Of a stretch of DNA of 64,000 nt, positions 60,501 to 64,000 are shown in pieces. The stretch comes from Chlorops oryzae (lineage: Eukaryota > Arthropoda > Insecta > Diptera > Chloropidae): NCBI GenBank assembly GCA_020466095.1, contig CM035807.1:108640906-108704905 (forward strand), in the 5' to 3' direction. Position numbers and translations under genes: made by a program. Each line of letters starts with the position of its first letter. Position 1 is the stretch's first letter. The notes under the pieces are model-generated. The model searched no databases and had not been told where the DNA came from. It saw nothing but the letters and a program-made list of their open reading frames with translations.

Positions 60501-61305
60501 TAGAACTCTTTTGATCAAAGATTCGGAATTGAAGAAGGTAAAACACCATGCGAAGATCTCTTTTCGAGTGGACTTCTTTAGGATCTATTTTTTAATACTT
60601 AAAGCTGGAGAGATTCTAGTTAATGAGACATCAACGGTTTTGCGTAGCCTCCCTTTGAGTAACCCAGGTATACTCCTTTGATCTTATTATTATTGCAGGT
60701 TCATGTCGATTTGATCGTTTGAGATGTGGTTTAGTAGGAGGTAAAATGTACAAATCAAAGAAAAATATATACTACAATAAGCAGGTATTTATCCTATGTG
60801 ATGACCTTGACCCTTTTGACCATTTTAGCAACTCTCGAAGAGTAGGGGTCAGTAAAGCATTAGGAGTAGAGGACCAAAAACGGAGGAATCAAAAGGAATA
60901 ATTTATTTCCTAGGCTGCCAGTCTCTGTGAATCTATTGAGCTTGATACCAATCTAGAAAATCGATCGATGATTTTTTTATTTAAAAAATTTTTTTTTATT
61001 TAATTTAAAAAAAATTTTTTATTTTTTATTTTTTTTATTTTGTTTTTTTTATATTTTTTTAATTTTTTTTACTAATTTTTTATTATTTTTTTTGTTTATG
61101 TTTTTTTGTTTATTTTTTTTTTGTTTATTTTTTTTTGTTTGTTTATTTTTTCTAATTTTTTATTTTTTTTTTTGTTTGTTTATTTTTTCTAATTTTTTAT
61201 TTTTTTTTTTAATTTTTCTAATTTTTTATTTTTTCTAATTTTTTATTTTTTCTCATTTTTTATTTTTTTTTATATTTTATATTTTTATTTTTTTTAAGGA
61301 CTCTG
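60501..61305. other. Gene-free stretch ending in an AT-only block
   Basis: No gene. From about 60970 to 61297 the sequence is almost purely T with some A (TTTTTTATTTTTT and TTTTTCTAATTTTTTATT words). Confidence 0.7.
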
Positions 61306-61398
61306 GCCCGATTTCACCAAGCTAATTAAATGAAACTTAAATGAGACGAACTGTCAAATTTTATATAAAAAAAAAGTAAATTTTCATTTAAGTTTTAT

Positions 61399-62450
61399 TT
61401 AACCCTCTAACCTTTCACACGGCCTCCAGGCATAACTCACAAAAGTCACTTTTTGAACACATAGGTAAAGTTATATGATATCAATATAAGTATAATAGTG
61501 TTGCTAGTACATTTGATGACATTTTCTCCTGAGACATCATATGCAAATGACGTCCAGTTTGGCGCCTATAGCCATTAGTGTGTGAGCATCCGTCAAATCA
61601 ACACCGCATTTTCTAAAAAAAAATTTGTGCTTTTCAACACAATATATCTTTTCAACCAAACAAGTTGTTACCGTTTGATAATTTTTTTTCATAAAGGTAA
61701 GTTATCCAACTTTAATTTCATATATGATTTGATTCGAAAAAAATTGTTTTGTGCGAGTTTCTTGGAAAAATTGAATTATGCCTCAAGGCATAATTGTCGG
61801 TTTACGTGATATTTTTTCCCCTTGATGCAGTTAATGAAATTGATGCAGTTGCCGCAATTTCGTGAACAAATTGCTGCTGGCCTCATCAAATATAATTCGC
61901 ACACTGTTGGCCGACGAAGATCTCCACGTGATCCATCATCACCTTCAACTTCACGACCATCAACTCCGGTACTTGGTCATGTTGTTCCTGTTGGTCATCG
62001 AGCCATTCATCCAGTCGCTGATGTGCGCTATGATGGCTTCAACCATCTTCCAGTTTGGCTACCGAAGGCAGGTGGTAAACAACTTTGTAAAAATGCCAAA
62101 TGCAAATCACAAACTCAATGTGTTTGCAAGGTATGCAACGTACATTTGTGTTGCTCTACCTCTAAAAATTGTTTTTTTGATTATCATTCAAAAAAATAAT
62201 CTTTTGTTTATTTTTTTTTCACATCTTCATCTCTTTTTCTAATAAATTCCATCAAAATGAAAATTTCTATCTGATTGTATTTTTCATCTTTTCTCATTGC
62301 ATAATTCATCTTTTCTCACCTGGAGGCTAAACGGTAAGGTAAATTAAAAAACTAATAATGCAGAAGTGTTAAGAATGTCGTTTTTAGTCTAGAAAAAATT
62401 ATTGCGGCTCCTTTTTTGCATTATTTAAAAAAAAAAGGTTAGAGGGTTAA
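61399..62450 (+). mobile_element. Short piggyBac-family element
   Basis: TTAA at 61399-61402 and 62447-62450 flank 1044 bp (61403-62446) with perfect 13-bp ends CCCTCTAACCTTT / AAAGGTTAGAGGG. Subterminal inverted motifs GCCTCCAGG (61422-61430) and CCTGGAGGC (62319-62327) match the piggyBac habit of paired internal repeats. A third related word, CCTCAAGGCATAATT, lies at 61781. It encodes only the transposase C-terminus, so it is an internally deleted derivative of a roughly 2.5-kb parent. Confidence 0.92.
61822..62199 (+). CDS. piggyBac transposase C-terminal cysteine-rich domain (truncated protein)
   Basis: The open frame ends at TAA 62197-62199 and encodes about 122 residues from ATG 61834. 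It reads FREQIAAGLI, a proline/serine-rich linker, RYDGFNHLPVWLPK, then a cluster of eight or more cysteines (LCKNAKCK, CVCKVCNVHLCC, NCFFDYH). These are the landmarks of the piggyBac C-terminal zinc-binding domain, which in active piggyBac recognises the element ends. The catalytic DDD domain is missing. A donor GTAAGT at 61697 and a pyrimidine-rich acceptor ending TGCAG at 61830 could splice a 5' leader onto this exon; ATG 61834 is then the first start. The frame has no stop or shift, so it could make a DNA-binding-only protein. ATG 61825 is the alternative start without splicing. Confidence 0.75.
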   Translation: MMQLMKLMQLPQFREQIAAGLIKYNSHTVGRRRSPRDPSSPSTSRPSTPVLGHVVPVGHRAIHPVADVRYDGFNHLPVWLPKAGGKQLCKNAKCKSQTQCVCKVCNVHLCCSTSKNCFFDYHSKK

Positions 62451-62470
62451 ATAGCTTCGTTAAATCGGGC

Positions 62471-64000
62471 ATAAATAACCTTCAAGCAAAATACTTGTAA
62501 AGAGACCTTTCCGTTTCATTGAAATTGAATCCAGTGCTGCGTTTTATCTCAAAGAAAAAAAAGATTACAATTAATTTTCTCACCGAGCGCTTCAATTCCT
62601 TTTCGTGCACCCGAAATCTTTCTCCTTTTGCTTGCTGACATTTGCTCTTAACGTTAATCCTATTATGCGGACGATTATGATTGATGTCCAGTCGCTTTAT
62701 GCTCTCTTTGTCTCTTCCTATAAATCCCTCTTTCAAAATATGCTTTCCGTCTGATTTTAGACCATTTTAATCATGAATAAACGACGTAAATGTTGCATAA
62801 ATAAGACTTTCGGTAGCTATTTGCCCCAGCGGTATTGTCAAGGATACTCCACAGTCAATGTGTTTGTGTTAGTTTTTACCAGCTTAATGTTTTAATGCTC
62901 AGCCAAATGAAACCGCAAAAGCCGCAAAGTATGCTTGCTTTTCTAACTGACATTTGTTTATACGCATTTACACTATACATATGTATGCCCAGTAGGCAAT
63001 CACACTGACAGAATCGATGATTTCAGGATGACTTTGTCACCCTAGAGGGTGCGATGGCGACAAAAGCATTTGAAAGCTGCACGTAGTCTCTTCTGTCTAA
63101 ATGTCTATTTATAGAAAATATTTTATGAGTACAGGAAAATCTCTTCGTATTTTCTCTTTTTAAAATATCGAAAATTTAGCCTCAGCTGGGATTCGGACTC
63201 GCTATCTCCAGATTGAAAGACATGCACGCTATCCACTAAATCACTTCATGCTAATATTCGACCCCGAAGTTAATACCTTAATGAAATTTAAGCAGCCAAT
63301 GAGATTCCGGCACATGAACAGCTGACTTTTGCAATGTCATTGTCATCCAAGGAGCCATGCGTGACAACGTCACTGATGACTTTGTCCTGCAAGAGATATT
63401 TTCCTGCTGGGTATGCGCTTCTTCTACATGTATGAGGCTGTTTGCGTGTTTGTGTTCGTAAGTCCATTGAAAAATACTCATATTCTAGCAATAATCTCAC
63501 CACTTTTAAGAATAAACCTCTTCGATTGCATTTTCAATAAACTTGCATGTTTTTTTTTCCAAACATTTTAAGCTCTTGTAAATGGACCCTGTAGGAAATG
63601 GGACAATCGCACGAGTTCCTGTCAAACAATCACACGAGAATGTCGAAAGGCTGGAAATGGATTTTCCCATTGTCATATTTCCATCCTATTCACTATATTG
63701 TGCCGCCATTTTCTTTGTCACTGATGGTTCTTTGTGTTGCACGAAACGAAAGGTTGGCAATAGCAAGGGAATTTATCCTAGCCTAGCTGCAGATTAACTG
63801 TACGAGCCTTTCAAGCGAAGAAATGAGAGCACAAATACAAGTACCTACATGCATGGAATAGTAAAAACAAAAGGAACAGCTGCAACGACTGAATTAAATG
63901 GGAAAGAGAAAAGACAGCAATAAAGCTCAAGTAACTGTATCCGTGTGCGTGTGCATGTGTGTGTATGTTCCGGTTTGCACATAAGAATGTAATGCATTGC
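62471..64000. other. Gene-free stretch
   Basis: No gene recognised. A GTGTGC run near 63940-63965 and a tRNA-like remnant at 63182-63255 are the only landmarks. Confidence 0.5.
63182..63255 (-). other. tRNA-like remnant (pseudo-tRNA or SINE head)
   Basis: On the minus strand TTTAGTGGATAGCG approximates a tRNA A-box and, about 35 bases on, AGTCCGAATCCCAGC approximates the B-box and T-arm. The stems do not pair cleanly, so it is not called a functional tRNA. Confidence 0.35.

Larger units (their letters stand above)
61306..62470. mobile_element. Palindromic MITE interrupted by a piggyBac element
   Basis: The left arm GCCCGATTTCACCAAGCT (61306) continues AATTAAATGAAACTTAAATG. The right arm, read in complement from 62470, is GCCCGATTTAACGAAGCT, then ATTTAAATAAAACTTAAATG when the inserted element is skipped. 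The arms match for about 42 bp with few differences, so the original element was about 120 bp. No target duplication was identified. Confidence 0.8.

Overview
The window reads as nuclear DNA of a higher (schizophoran) fly. It is very AT-rich, crowded with microsatellites and short terminal-inverted-repeat elements, and holds one clear host gene: a larval serum protein 1 (LSP1) type hexamerin of cyclorrhaphan form, with one short 5' intron. The repeat style fits a tephritid-type fruit fly, but that placement is inference; the family was not checked against any database.

Layout. 1-3417: no gene. 3418-5200: a TACCCA-ended transposon copy carrying an RTE-like retrotransposon 3' end and about 20 copies of a 49-bp tandem repeat. 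7683-9545: a run of TTAA-flanked elements, a hAT-like MITE and a decayed non-LTR reverse transcriptase. 10020-10330: a purine tract. 11250-13800: the LSP1 gene. 13815-17820: no gene. 17822-19447: dispersed repeats. 21559-22279: TTAA family A copy 1. 24492-25784: a nearly intact mariner. 25785-31685: mostly gene-free, with a second hAT-like MITE and one weak candidate secretory exon. 31743-33201: a suspicious direct duplication around a 127-bp tandem repeat. 35411-35835: RTE-like retrotransposon tail. 37779-38534 and 48023-48769: family A copies 2 and 3. 39877-40657: second TACCCA element. 42786-43028: third hAT-like MITE. 44484-45790: triplicated repeat and AT-only block. 49221-53490: two copies of one repeat, each with a different TTAA element inserted. 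54962-56070: a palindrome-rich element. 56071-61305: microsatellites and low-complexity DNA. 61306-62470: a small piggyBac relative, with an intact cysteine-rich C-terminal reading frame, inserted into a palindromic MITE. 62471-64000: no gene.

Apart from LSP1, which would be made in the larval fat body and secreted as a storage hexamer, nothing here forms a pathway. The interest lies in the mobile DNA. Five TTAA-flanked families sit in 64 kb, several with target-site or paralogous empty-site evidence. There is a case of satellite birth from the inside of a transposon, and a piggyBac derivative reduced to its DNA-binding C-terminus. Most short reading frames are chance products of low-complexity sequence and are not annotated.
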